Shown: positions 26,212 to 33,791, numbered from the stretch's first letter. The stretch is DNA of 64,000 bases from Lachnospiraceae bacterium (GCA_003447295.1 DLZQ01000066.1:73843-137842); one strand, 5' to 3'. Notes: a model not told the origin generated them from the letters alone. A program made the numbers and translations.

Positions 26212-26394
26212 CATTGTGGCAAAAATGTATTTTCGCATGATGACTTGAAGGACTCCGGAGCATACAGCTACTTCTTAAAACTCGATTCAACAAAAACGTA
26301 TTTTTATGCATTTAGATTTAGGGTAGATCAAAATAATAATATAATTGCAGTTGTAATAGAACCTATTCCAATGCAGTATTGGTCAGAAGATTGA
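26212..26394 (+). pseudogene. Detached C-terminus of cassette lipoprotein 1
   Basis: The frame reads CGKNVFSHDDLKDSG, then AYSYFLKLDSTKTYFYAF and IEPIPMQYWSED before the stop. It lines up with the C-terminus of the lipoprotein ending at 27311 (FFAHDNLKDTD, TYFLKLDSTKDYFY, IEPIPMEYWTDD). It has no start codon or signal peptide. It supplies the part missing from the gene at 21494, about 4.2 kb away. The bases between 26014 and 26211 are AT-rich and hold no other gene. Confidence 0.75.
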
Positions 26395-26442
26395 GCTTGA
26401 TTGAAAACTTACATTTTTAAAGGATTGCTTTGTAAAATAAAA

Positions 26443-26464
26443 AATGCGGAAGATGGGACTTGAA
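26443..26464. repeat. Left attachment site (att) of the integrative element
   Basis: A 22-bp sequence beginning AATGCGGAAG is identical to 30099-30120, where it forms the 3' end of the tRNA-Leu gene. The flanking bases differ on both sides. Confidence 0.85.
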
Positions 26465-26520
26465 GGTCTGGGCATCTCCGAAAGTACCGAAAAAAGGAGG
26501 TTTTCGACACATCGTTTTGC

Positions 26521-26542
26521 TTGTAACCCAGTTTGTAACCCA
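26521..26542 (+). repeat. Arm-type direct repeats near the left att site
   Basis: TTGTAACCCA occurs at 26521-26530 and 26533-26542. The same motif pair lies near the right end (30016-30036). Paired short repeats near att sites are typical arm-binding sites for tyrosine integrases. Confidence 0.65.
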
Positions 26543-26603
26543 AATGCAAAAAGATATGCTATAATGGGTGAGAATTTACTTTACAAAGCGAGGAATAAAG
26601 ATT

Positions 26604-27311
26604 ATGAAAAGAAAAATACTGGTAACAATCTTGAGCTTAATAATGGGATTATCAATCGTAGCTTGTGGCAAACAGGAAACCACAGCTACCACCGAATCTG
26701 TCCCTGCTACTGTTGAATCCACACAAGCAGAGACAACAGAAACCTCAGAAGCAACCACTGAGACAACAGAAACTACTGAGACAGAAGAGATTGAACAAAC
26801 AGAAACAACAGAAAGTACAGAAGAAATCTTAGAAGAAGCAGACATAACAAAAGGAGAACCATTATCAGAAAAAGACCTTGCATTTCCAGTGTATGGATAT
26901 AATTCCTATAATGAATATATAGAGGCAGGAAACAATGGATTAGTATATATGAATGCTGACAATGCAAACATGATAGTAACAGGTGAACTCACACTAGAAC
27001 CTGAAGATTTAGATGATGACGAGACAAACGATAATGATATAGAAAGCACAGTAAGAGGTATCAAGCTTGGAGATAACATAGATAAAGTATTTGAATTATA
27101 TGGACAAGCAGATAAGTATGACACATGCACTAAAAAATTCTTTGCACATGACAATTTAAAAGATACTGACCAGTATACTTATTTCTTGAAACTTGATTCA
27201 ACAAAAGATTACTTCTATTCACTTACATTTTTTACAGACCAGTATAGTGATGTAATAGGGTTAATAATAGAGCCTATTCCAATGGAATATTGGACAGATG
27301 ATTTGACTTAA
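26604..27311 (+). CDS. Cassette lipoprotein 2 (intact paralogue)
   Basis: A 235-residue lipoprotein. The signal peptide ends in LSIVAC and is followed by GKQETTATTESVPATVES and a long Thr/Glu-rich linker to about residue 90. The globular domain includes LSEKDLAFPVYGYNSYNEY, GIKLGDNIDKVFELYG and a C-terminal IEPIPMEYW. An extended -10 (TGCTATAAT, ending 26565) and AGCGAGGAAT lead to ATG 26604; the ATG at 26568 is less likely. It lies just inside the left att site, so it is cargo. Function unknown. Confidence 0.78.
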   Translation: MKRKILVTILSLIMGLSIVACGKQETTATTESVPATVESTQAETTETSEATTETTETTETEEIEQTETTESTEEILEEADITKGEPLSEKDLAFPVYGYNSYNEYIEAGNNGLVYMNADNANMIVTGELTLEPEDLDDDETNDNDIESTVRGIKLGDNIDKVFELYGQADKYDTCTKKFFAHDNLKDTDQYTYFLKLDSTKDYFYSLTFFTDQYSDVIGLIIEPIPMEYWTDDLT

Positions 27312-27372
27312 GAATTATTTGTTAAAAGATTAAATAAATTTTTAATTAAGCAATAACCGGAGAATGAACATT

Positions 27373-28023
27373 ATGAAAAGAAAAATTATTTTAGCCTTAA
27401 TGACAGTTTGTATTTTATCCTTTGCTTCCTGTGGCAAGCAGGAAACCACATCCACCACAGAATCTGTCCCTGCTACTGTTGAATCCACACAAGTAGAGAC
27501 CACAGTTACAGAAGAAAACGTAACAATAGAAACAGAAGCAACCACAGAAGAGACAATGCCAACAGATAGCTTAACAGATGAAATTACAGACAACATAGTT
27601 TATCCAGATGTAAACCCAGAAGATGTAGACCCAAAAACAACCAACATGGATGCAGAAACCGCTACTGCATTGGCACAACAAGAGGGAAAAGAGATAGATG
27701 CACAGTATGGTAGTGAAGAGGCATGGACAGGCTATGCACAATCACAAGGTGCAGATGGCACACTAGGTTGGTGTTGGATCTACTACACAGGTCAAGGTGC
27801 AGGTGACCAAGAGTCCTATGCAGTTTACATGAAAGAAGATTCTCCACGATATGGTGAGGTCTTCCACCTAGGCGATTACCTTCCGGGTGGTGACTTTTTC
27901 GTTGGTGCCAACAACAAAGAACATGGCATCGCCGATGATAGAGAACTACAAAGAAAGTATGATAATGGCGAATTAGGAGATGGAATTACAATTACAGAGA
28001 ATGGAGATATCATCATAGAGTAA
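27373..28023 (+). CDS. Cassette lipoprotein 3 (same N-terminus, different C-terminal domain)
   Basis: A 216-residue lipoprotein whose signal peptide and linker (MKRKIILALM, SCGKQETTSTTESVPATVES) are almost the same as in lipoproteins 1 and 2. The C-terminal domain is unrelated (AQYGSEEAWTGYAQSQG, GWCWIYYTGQGAGD, GEVFHLGDYLPGGDFF). ATG 27373 is chosen because it gives the shared MKRK start and spaces properly from CCGGAGA; ATG 27364 is in frame. It lies 61 bp after lipoprotein 2. Function unknown. Confidence 0.75.
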   Translation: MKRKIILALMTVCILSFASCGKQETTSTTESVPATVESTQVETTVTEENVTIETEATTEETMPTDSLTDEITDNIVYPDVNPEDVDPKTTNMDAETATALAQQEGKEIDAQYGSEEAWTGYAQSQGADGTLGWCWIYYTGQGAGDQESYAVYMKEDSPRYGEVFHLGDYLPGGDFFVGANNKEHGIADDRELQRKYDNGELGDGITITENGDIIIE

Positions 28024-28030
28024 TTGAATA

Positions 28031-28295
28031 GGTTCAGGTCTAGTATTACCAAAGAATGGGAAGGTCAGCAATGGCTTTCCCTTTGTTATAAGGGAGAAAA
28101 AATATGCAATCAATATGAACTCAAAAGAACCAAAAGACACCATGATACCACATGTCACCCACTGTGCGGACAGACGCAGGCGTTCTGGAGCGCAGACAAG
28201 CGCAACGGAGGTGGAGCGGTCGAGAACAGGACGGCGTAGCGTCCGAGCACAATGGCGCACTCCCCCAGAGGGGGAGGTTCGGGTCTAGTATTACC
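28031..28295. repeat. GC-rich block flanked by 20-bp direct repeats
   Basis: The 20 bp at 28031-28050 recur at 28276-28295 with one difference (shared core GGTCTAGTATTACC). The block between is conspicuously GC-rich from about 28150, inside an otherwise AT-rich element, and shows no convincing gene. The second copy can also form GTTCGGG/CCCGAAC. The remaining sequence to 28590 shows no further gene. Confidence 0.55.
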
Positions 28296-28590
28296 CCGAA
28301 CATTTGTGTTCCGTGTTATCCCCTCAATCCCCACTGTTTACAGGCTTTCCCAACTTCATACTCATTCACTTCCCCTTGTGTTCGTGTTGAAAAGCATGAA
28401 CATTTTTTATTTTCATCTTTCCCCATTTTCCCCTCCATATACTGAAATCTTTATATAAATATCCCAGTATAATGTAAAGTATAGACAGCCACTGATACGG
28501 CTGTATCTTCCCTCTTCCAAGTTGTTTTATTATTATCATAAAATGGCTTTTTACATAGATTTAAAATAACCACAGAAAGGAGCAAAAAGA

Positions 28591-28680
28591 TTGAGGACTA
28601 AAACAATGATTATCTATCCAGTCCAGATGGGTACTTTTTACAGTATTTATCATGGGAAACAACATAGAACTCATAATTAA
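28591..28680 (+). CDS. Possible leader peptide overlapping the integrase start
   Basis: A 29-residue frame starts at TTG 28591, 8 bp after a strong AAAGGAG (28576-28582). It contains MIIYPVQMGTFYSIYHGKQ and ends 29 bp inside the integrase gene. The integrase ATG itself has no clear ribosome site, so translational coupling is plausible. It could equally be a chance frame. Confidence 0.35.
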   Translation: MRTKTMIIYPVQMGTFYSIYHGKQHRTHN

Positions 28681-30004
28681 AGCACTTGGCTTTTCTCCGG
28701 AGCTATTACAAAATCAGATTCCTGCCATTATGTCATTGCTTAACGACCTCAATGAGAATATAATTACCTCAGACGATGTGTCGGAACAATTAGAGCATAT
28801 GACAAAACGCGAAAAAATATTGAACCGACAGAAAAGTTTCTGTGGAATATGGTTTGCATCGGATGGCAGATATAAAACCAAAGTTCCAACTGCGGATGGT
28901 GGAAAAAAACTGATTGCCAAGCCTACACAGGAGAACCTTGAAAATTTTATAGTCGAGTACTACAAGAAGTTAGAGCAAAAGCCAAAGAAACCATGTATGC
29001 GTTCTATCTACCCGGAATGGATAGATTTTAAGTCCAAGGAAACATCCTATGCCAACGCCTGTAATCTACAATCCAGATGGAAACGATATTTTGAACATTC
29101 CACGATTGTTGACATCCCTTTTGAAAAGTTAACCACAGGTGCGATTAAAAAATGGTGTGTGGATGTGATAGCTGAAATGCATTTGACTGACAGGCAATTC
29201 AAGGATTTGAAATCTATTATGAACATGATATTTGATTATGCAGTATCGTTTGATGTTATCCAGATTAACTTATCCAGACAGGTCAGAGGTTTTTCTGATA
29301 AGAATTTCAAACAGGAAGCGGAAAAGCCTGTTGAGGAAATTGTTTATAATGCTGATGCAAAGCATTCTGTAATCACAGAAGCTATGGAACAATTTCTAAA
29401 GACACAAAATATTGCATATATCGCAGTCTGTTTGAATTTTTCTCTGGGACTTCGTGTGGGGGAATTGGTTGCACTACGCACCAGTCATATCAATGAGGAT
29501 GGAACCATTACAATTTGTCAGGAGGAAACTAAGACATATCACAAGGATGAAGATGGTACAATCCATAGGGATGGTTATGAGGTTGTAAATCACACTAAAA
29601 CCCTGAGCGGTAACCGTAGGCTGATTCTTACACCCAAATCACGCAAATACATTGATATGGCACTTCGCTATAATGAAGCAAATAAACTAAAGGATGAGGA
29701 TTTTATTTTTCTGGATAAAACCGGAAAAAGGATCCATGACCACGCTATCAACAATGTTATCCGCAGATTAAATGGTGTGAGAAATGAAAAAGATGCTTTT
29801 GTCATTGATGGCAGACCATCCGGCAATCATAGTATCAGACGTACCACGATATCGGAGCTTCATGAAGCTATGGTAATTTCTGAGGATACACTAAAGACAT
29901 TTGCAGGACATAAGGATATTTCCACGACCCAGAAATGTTATATCCACCAGACAAAAGATATCACAGAATATGCCGAAGAATTTGCAAAAGTACTCGATTC
30001 TTAA
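28652..30004 (+). CDS. int: Tyrosine-family integrase
   Basis: A 450-residue site-specific recombinase. The catalytic residues are visible: Arg in LGLRVGEL (near residue 267), a Lys region, His/Arg in NHSIRRTT (near 393), AGHKD and the nucleophilic Tyr in KCYIHQTKD (near 430). An SAM-like core-binding domain precedes the catalytic part. It lies between paired arm-type repeats and the tRNA-Leu att site, so it most likely inserted this element. No excisionase is obvious. Confidence 0.93.
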   Translation: MGNNIELIIKALGFSPELLQNQIPAIMSLLNDLNENIITSDDVSEQLEHMTKREKILNRQKSFCGIWFASDGRYKTKVPTADGGKKLIAKPTQENLENFIVEYYKKLEQKPKKPCMRSIYPEWIDFKSKETSYANACNLQSRWKRYFEHSTIVDIPFEKLTTGAIKKWCVDVIAEMHLTDRQFKDLKSIMNMIFDYAVSFDVIQINLSRQVRGFSDKNFKQEAEKPVEEIVYNADAKHSVITEAMEQFLKTQNIAYIAVCLNFSLGLRVGELVALRTSHINEDGTITICQEETKTYHKDEDGTIHRDGYEVVNHTKTLSGNRRLILTPKSRKYIDMALRYNEANKLKDEDFIFLDKTGKRIHDHAINNVIRRLNGVRNEKDAFVIDGRPSGNHSIRRTTISELHEAMVISEDTLKTFAGHKDISTTQKCYIHQTKDITEYAEEFAKVLDS

Positions 30005-30015
30005 GCAGTAAAAAG

Positions 30016-30036
30016 TTGTAACCCAACTGTAACCCA
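30016..30036 (+). repeat. Arm-type direct repeats near the right att site
   Basis: TTGTAACCCA at 30016-30025 and CTGTAACCCA at 30027-30036, in the same orientation as the pair at 26521-26542. Confidence 0.65.
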
Positions 30037-30060
30037 AAACTGGCTACAAACAAAAAAACA

Positions 30061-30090
30061 GGAAGCCTTGAATTATCAGGCTTCCCATTC
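30061..30090 (+). terminator. Terminator after the integrase gene
   Basis: GGAAGCCTTGA pairs with TCAGGCTTCC around ATTA, followed by CATTCTATT. Confidence 0.6.
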
Positions 30091-30098
30091 TATTAAGT

Positions 30099-30120
30099 AA
30101 TGCGGAAGATGGGACTTGAA
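30099..30120. repeat. Right attachment site inside tRNA-Leu
   Basis: Identical 22 bp to 26443-26464; 20 of them are the 3' end of the tRNA-Leu gene on the minus strand, which is therefore kept intact after integration. Confidence 0.85.
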
Positions 30121-30184
30121 CCCACACGGTATTGCTACCACAAGATCCTTAGTCTTGCTCGTCTGCCAATTCCGACACTTCCGC
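30101..30184 (-). tRNA. tRNA-Leu (anticodon AAG)
   Basis: An 84-nt class II tRNA. The acceptor GCGGAAG pairs with CTTCCGC, the anticodon stem is CAAGA/TCTTG with loop CTAAGGA, a long variable arm has GGTA/TACC, and the T loop is TTCAAGT. CCA is not encoded. Anticodon AAG decodes CUU and would need A-to-I editing of A34 for wider reading. It serves as the integration target. Confidence 0.93.
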
Positions 30185-30227
30185 ATAGCGATACAAAATA
30201 ATAATCATCTCGCATCACGCAAGAATG

Positions 30228-30256
30228 ATAATAACATCTTCCCACGGCAATGTCAA
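30228..30256 (-). promoter_or_regulatory. Promoter of tRNA-Leu(AAG)
   Basis: Minus strand: TTGACA (30256-30251), 17-bp spacer, TATTAT (30233-30228). Confidence 0.75.
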
Positions 30257-30416
30257 CATGATTTTAAAATTTGTAGGAATTTTTTATACACTTAAAACAG
30301 TTTGGAATAATGAGTATTATTTTCCTTTTACCATTTTTTAATTTCTGCTATAATAATCAATAAGAAATATGTCATAGACGGCTATCGGAAAATACAAACG
30401 AAAAGGAACAACAATT

Positions 30417-30806
30417 ATGGAATCAAGAGTGGAACAGGCAGCAGAGAGAAAAATGTGCGGTTACAACTGTGCGCAGGCAGTGGCGTGCACGTACTGTGAT
30501 CTGGCGGGAATTGACGAGGAGACAGTGAGGAATCTTACCCAGGGCTTCGCGGCAGGTATCGGTGGCAGCATGGAAGCCACCTGTGGAGCCGTCATCGGAG
30601 CGGTAAATATCCTGGGACTGATCAACAAGAATCCCCAGCGGACAATGCAAGGATCACGGAAGATCATCAATTGCTTCAAGGGACAGAACGGGACAGTGAT
30701 CTGTAAGGAATTAAAGGGTATTACCGACGGCGTCGTGAAGAGAGAATGCTTGGATTGCGTCAGGGATGCTGCGGCTTTTCTGGAAGCGGAATTAGCGGAT
30801 ATGTAA
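30417..30806 (+). CDS. C-GCAxxG-C-C family probable redox protein
   Basis: A 129-residue cysteine-rich cytoplasmic protein. CGYNCAQAV near residue 14, a glycine-rich GFAAGIGGSMEATCGAV segment, and later Cys residues in VICKEL and CLDCVRDA follow the C-GCAxxG-C-C family pattern. Members are thought to be redox-active, but no reaction is established. ATG 30417 is preceded by AAAAGGAAC. It stands alone at the right side of the integrated element. Confidence 0.8.
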   Translation: MESRVEQAAERKMCGYNCAQAVACTYCDLAGIDEETVRNLTQGFAAGIGGSMEATCGAVIGAVNILGLINKNPQRTMQGSRKIINCFKGQNGTVICKELKGITDGVVKRECLDCVRDAAAFLEAELADM

Positions 30807-30821
30807 TCAGCCCTATCGCGG

Positions 30822-31040
30822 CTATCCGGCAACGGAATCGAAGAATTTATCTTTGAAAATTCCGGTGAAGAACAGACCGTCCATATTCCAGTTCTGGAGA
30901 AAGGCAACCAGTTCTTTGATGGCATCGTTGATGTTTTGAATCGTTTCGGCAGAGACACGTTTGTTCCTGCCGTAGATTACATTAGATACTGTTGTTGCAC
31001 TGACACCGGTGGCTTGTGCAATATCTCGAATAGTAACCAT
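30822..31040 (-). pseudogene. Truncated LacI-family regulator
   Basis: Seventy-two codons: an intact LacI helix-turn-helix (VTIRDIAQATGVSATTVSNV, hinge region following) joined to NWNMDGLFFTGIFKDKFF, which looks like an internal piece of the effector domain, then a stop. The rest of a roughly 330-residue LacI protein is missing, so an internal deletion is likely. It could still bind DNA as a fragment, but dimerisation through the core is lost. AAAGGAGAT precedes the ATG. It is divergent from the beta-phosphoglucomutase gene it probably once controlled. Confidence 0.75.
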
Positions 31041-31060
31041 AATATCTCCTTTGCACGGTA

Positions 31061-31076
31061 GGTTTAACCTTAAACC
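31061..31076. promoter_or_regulatory. Palindromic operator candidate
   Basis: GGTTTAA-CC-TTAAACC, perfect 7-bp arms, in the divergent promoter region between the broken LacI gene and pgmB. Confidence 0.55.
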
Positions 31077-31124
31077 ATTAACTGAATTCAGTGTAACACG
31101 AAAAAGAAACGGGGGGCAAGAACT

Positions 31125-31772
31125 ATGATAAAAGGAATTATATTTGATCTGGATGGTGTGCTGGTATCCACCGATGAGATGCACTATCTGGCATGGAAAC
31201 GTCTGGCGGACGAATTGCAGATCACAGGATTTACGAGAGAGGACAATAGAAGACAGAGGGGAGTCAGCCGGATGGCATCGCTGGAGATCGTGCTGGAAAA
31301 AGCGGATCGTGTGTATACAGAGGAAGAAAAAGCAGAACTGGCGGAGCGGAAGAATAATTATTATCTGGAACTACTGGAGCATATGGATGAATCGGCGGTA
31401 CTTAAGAACGTGAAAGAGGTACTGGCAGGATTAAAAGAAAGAGGGCTTCTGCTGGCAGTGGGCTCTGCCAGCAAAAATGCACCGGTCATATTGGAGAAGA
31501 CCGGATTACTGCCATATCTGGATAAGATCAGCTGCGGACTGGATACGACAAAGTCCAAGCCGGATCCGGAGGTGTTTCTTGTCGCAGCACGTAAACTGGA
31601 ACTTTCTCCCGGACAATGCCTGGTGGTGGAAGACTCAGCAGCGGGAATTGAGGCAGCTGCAGCCGGCGGCATGAAGTCTCTGGGGGTAGGACCTTTTTAC
31701 CAGTTACTTCATGCAGACTATGAAGCACCTATGCTGTGCGAAGTGCAGAACTGGGACGAGATTCTAAAGTAA
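31125..31772 (+). CDS. pgmB: Beta-phosphoglucomutase (HAD superfamily)
   Basis: A 215-residue HAD protein. Motif I DLDGVLVSTDEMH contains the nucleophile and the acid/base Asp. The cap signature RQRGVSRMASLEIVL is characteristic of beta-phosphoglucomutase, which converts beta-glucose-1-phosphate to glucose-6-phosphate after maltose or trehalose phosphorolysis. Motif II is GSASKN, then KPDP and VVEDSAAGIEAA. No disaccharide phosphorylase is adjacent. GGGGGG precedes the start. Confidence 0.88.
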   Translation: MIKGIIFDLDGVLVSTDEMHYLAWKRLADELQITGFTREDNRRQRGVSRMASLEIVLEKADRVYTEEEKAELAERKNNYYLELLEHMDESAVLKNVKEVLAGLKERGLLLAVGSASKNAPVILEKTGLLPYLDKISCGLDTTKSKPDPEVFLVAARKLELSPGQCLVVEDSAAGIEAAAAGGMKSLGVGPFYQLLHADYEAPMLCEVQNWDEILK

Positions 31773-31783
31773 AAATGATTTGT

Positions 31784-31813
31784 GAAAGCTCCCTTTTTTC
31801 AGGGGAGCTTTTG
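31784..31813 (+). terminator. Terminator after pgmB
   Basis: AAAGCTCCC pairs with GGGGAGCTTT around a T-rich loop, followed by TTG. Confidence 0.8.
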
Positions 31814-31863
31814 TGCTATAATAAGTTCAATTACAGAAAGCCCCAAAAGGAATAAGAGACGAA

Positions 31864-32436
31864 ATGAATACAAAAGAAACTTCAGCGGATAAAACAAAAT
31901 ACCGCCTGGCGGAAGCAGCGAAAAAGTGTATGGCGGCTTCCGGCACCGATGCCATGACCGTGACACAGATCGTGCAGACCTGCGGTGTGACGAGACAGAC
32001 TTTTTATCGGAACTTCCAGGACAAATATGACCTGATCAACTGGTATTTTGATAAGCTCTTACTGGAATCTTTTGCACAGATGGGGGATGGGCTTACCATA
32101 TACGAAGGTTTGACCAGAAAGTTTGAATTTATTCAGAAGGAGAGGGTCTTTTTCGCGGGAGCATTCCGCTCGGACGACCACAATTCCCTGAGGGAACATG
32201 ACTACGAACTGATTCTGGAGTTCTATACACAGCTGATCAGACGTAAGACCGGCAGACAGCCCGAAGAGAATATTTTATTCCCCTTGCGGCTCTATTGCAG
32301 AGGTTCCATTGATATGACCGTGGAATGGATCTTCGCTCCGAAGGAGAAAACCCCGGAGCAGATGGCAGCGCTGTTAGTAAGTGCATTTCCGGCACCGGTG
32401 ACAGAATTATTCCAACAGTTAGGCGTATTACGTTAA
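31864..32436 (+). CDS. TetR/AcrR-family regulator (DhaS-like)
   Basis: A 190-residue TetR-type protein. The helix-turn-helix (TVTQIVQTCGVTRQTFYRNF, about residues 36-55) is followed by DKYDLINWYF, seen in the DhaS-like branch with an aromatic-rich C-terminal domain. It lies 171 bp before an iron-dependent alcohol dehydrogenase gene whose upstream region contains a long inverted repeat, so it may control that gene. The ligand is unknown. Confidence 0.82.
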   Translation: MNTKETSADKTKYRLAEAAKKCMAASGTDAMTVTQIVQTCGVTRQTFYRNFQDKYDLINWYFDKLLLESFAQMGDGLTIYEGLTRKFEFIQKERVFFAGAFRSDDHNSLREHDYELILEFYTQLIRRKTGRQPEENILFPLRLYCRGSIDMTVEWIFAPKEKTPEQMAALLVSAFPAPVTELFQQLGVLR

Positions 32437-32505
32437 GAAAAAATGACCAAAAACATTTGTAAAAAATAAACAAAAGTAACGGACAAAATATGAAATTTCT
32501 GTAAA

Positions 32506-32533
32506 AAGTGACAGTCGGGGCAAATTGTCACTT
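32506..32533. promoter_or_regulatory. Inverted repeat operator upstream of the alcohol dehydrogenase gene
   Basis: AAGTGACA-N12-TGTCACTT, perfect 8-bp arms. It lies just upstream of a TAGAAT -10-like box (32545-32550), so a bound regulator would cover the -35 region. Confidence 0.55.
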
Positions 32534-32607
32534 TCTTTATGCGATGTTTACAGTTAGAATAAAATTATCAATAAGATCGTTTTTATGTCGAAAGGAGATT
32601 ATGTATC

Positions 32608-33753
32608 ATGGCAAACAGAATTATGCTCAACCAGACATCTTATCACGGTGCAGGAGCAATCGCAGAAATCGTAACTGAAGCAAAGGCTCATGCTTTCCGG
32701 AAAGCATTCGTATGTTCCGATCCGGATCTGATCAAGTTCGGTGTGACCGGAAAGGTAACCGATCTGCTGGACAAGGAAGGTCTTGCTTATGAAATTTATT
32801 CCGATATTAAGGCGAACCCCACCATTGACAATGTGAAAAACGGTGTGGCTGCTTTCAAGGCATCCGGCGCAGATTATATCATCGCCATCGGCGGCGGTTC
32901 CTCCATGGATACCTCCAAAGCCATCGGCATCATCATTGCCAACCCTGAATTCGAAGATGTACGCAGCCTGGAAGGCGTAGCACCTACCAAGAAGCCCTGT
33001 GTACCCATCATCGCAGTGCCCACCACAGCAGGTACCGCAGCAGAGGTTACCATCAACTATGTTATAACCGATGTAGAGCGCAAGCGTAAGTTCGTATGCG
33101 TAGACCCTCATGATATGCCTATCATTGCTGTGGTAGATCCCGAGATGATGTCTTCTATGCCTAAGGGTCTGACCGCTTCCACCGGTATGGATGCACTGAC
33201 CCATGCAATCGAAGGTTACACCACCAAGGCAGCCTGGGAGATGACCGATATGTTCCATCTGAAAGCCATCGAGATCATTTCCAAGTCCCTGCGCGGCGCG
33301 GTAGCTAATACTAAGGAAGGTCGTGAAGGCATGGCTCTGGGTCAGTACATTGCCGGTATGGGCTTCTCCAACGTAGGTCTTGGTATCGCTCATTCCATGG
33401 CGCATACCCTGGGTGCTGTCTATGATACCCCTCATGGTGTTGCCTGCGCAATGATGCTTCCTATTGTTATGGAATACAATGCTGACTGCACCGGTGAAAA
33501 GTATCGTGAGATCGCCCGTGCTATGGGTGTGGAAGGTGTAGATCAGATGGACCAGGCTACCTACCGTAAGGCTGCTGTTGACGCAGTTCGCAAGCTGTCC
33601 GAGGATGTAGGTATTCCTTCCAAGCTGGAAGCACTGAAGGAAGAGGATCTTCCTTTCCTGGCAGAGTCCGCACATGCAGATGCCTGCGCACCCGGTAACC
33701 CCAAGGATGCAAGTGTAGAGGATCTGACCGCATTATTCCGCAAGTTAATGTAA
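32608..33753 (+). CDS. fucO: Iron-containing alcohol dehydrogenase (lactaldehyde reductase-like)
   Basis: A 381-residue group III dehydrogenase. The NAD-binding GGGSSMDTSKA lies near residue 94, and the iron ligands are Asp and His in MDALTHAIE and His in GIAHSMAHTLGAVYDTPHG. It is closest in layout to FucO (lactaldehyde/1,2-propanediol oxidoreductase), but 1,3-propanediol or butanol dehydrogenases share these motifs. AAAGGAG precedes the ATG. Codon choice looks strongly optimised (frequent GGT, GAC, AAG), consistent with high expression. Confidence 0.88.
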   Translation: MANRIMLNQTSYHGAGAIAEIVTEAKAHAFRKAFVCSDPDLIKFGVTGKVTDLLDKEGLAYEIYSDIKANPTIDNVKNGVAAFKASGADYIIAIGGGSSMDTSKAIGIIIANPEFEDVRSLEGVAPTKKPCVPIIAVPTTAGTAAEVTINYVITDVERKRKFVCVDPHDMPIIAVVDPEMMSSMPKGLTASTGMDALTHAIEGYTTKAAWEMTDMFHLKAIEIISKSLRGAVANTKEGREGMALGQYIAGMGFSNVGLGIAHSMAHTLGAVYDTPHGVACAMMLPIVMEYNADCTGEKYREIARAMGVEGVDQMDQATYRKAAVDAVRKLSEDVGIPSKLEALKEEDLPFLAESAHADACAPGNPKDASVEDLTALFRKLM

Positions 33754-33791
33754 TCATTAAATTTGCTACTGTTTTTCTGAAAAATAATATG

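Noticed and set aside
28152..28445. Arg-rich frame in the GC-rich block of the integrative element
   Set aside because: Composition follows base bias; no start context and no known domain.
21494..30120. Prophage in the accessory region
   Set aside because: Only an integrase and a decayed recombinase are present; no capsid, portal, tail or lysis genes.
32599..33675. Long minus-strand frame (358 codons) opposite the alcohol dehydrogenase gene
   Set aside because: It is antisense to a well-recognised enzyme with strong codon bias and has a Cys/His/Gly-rich composition typical of shadow frames; no ribosome site.
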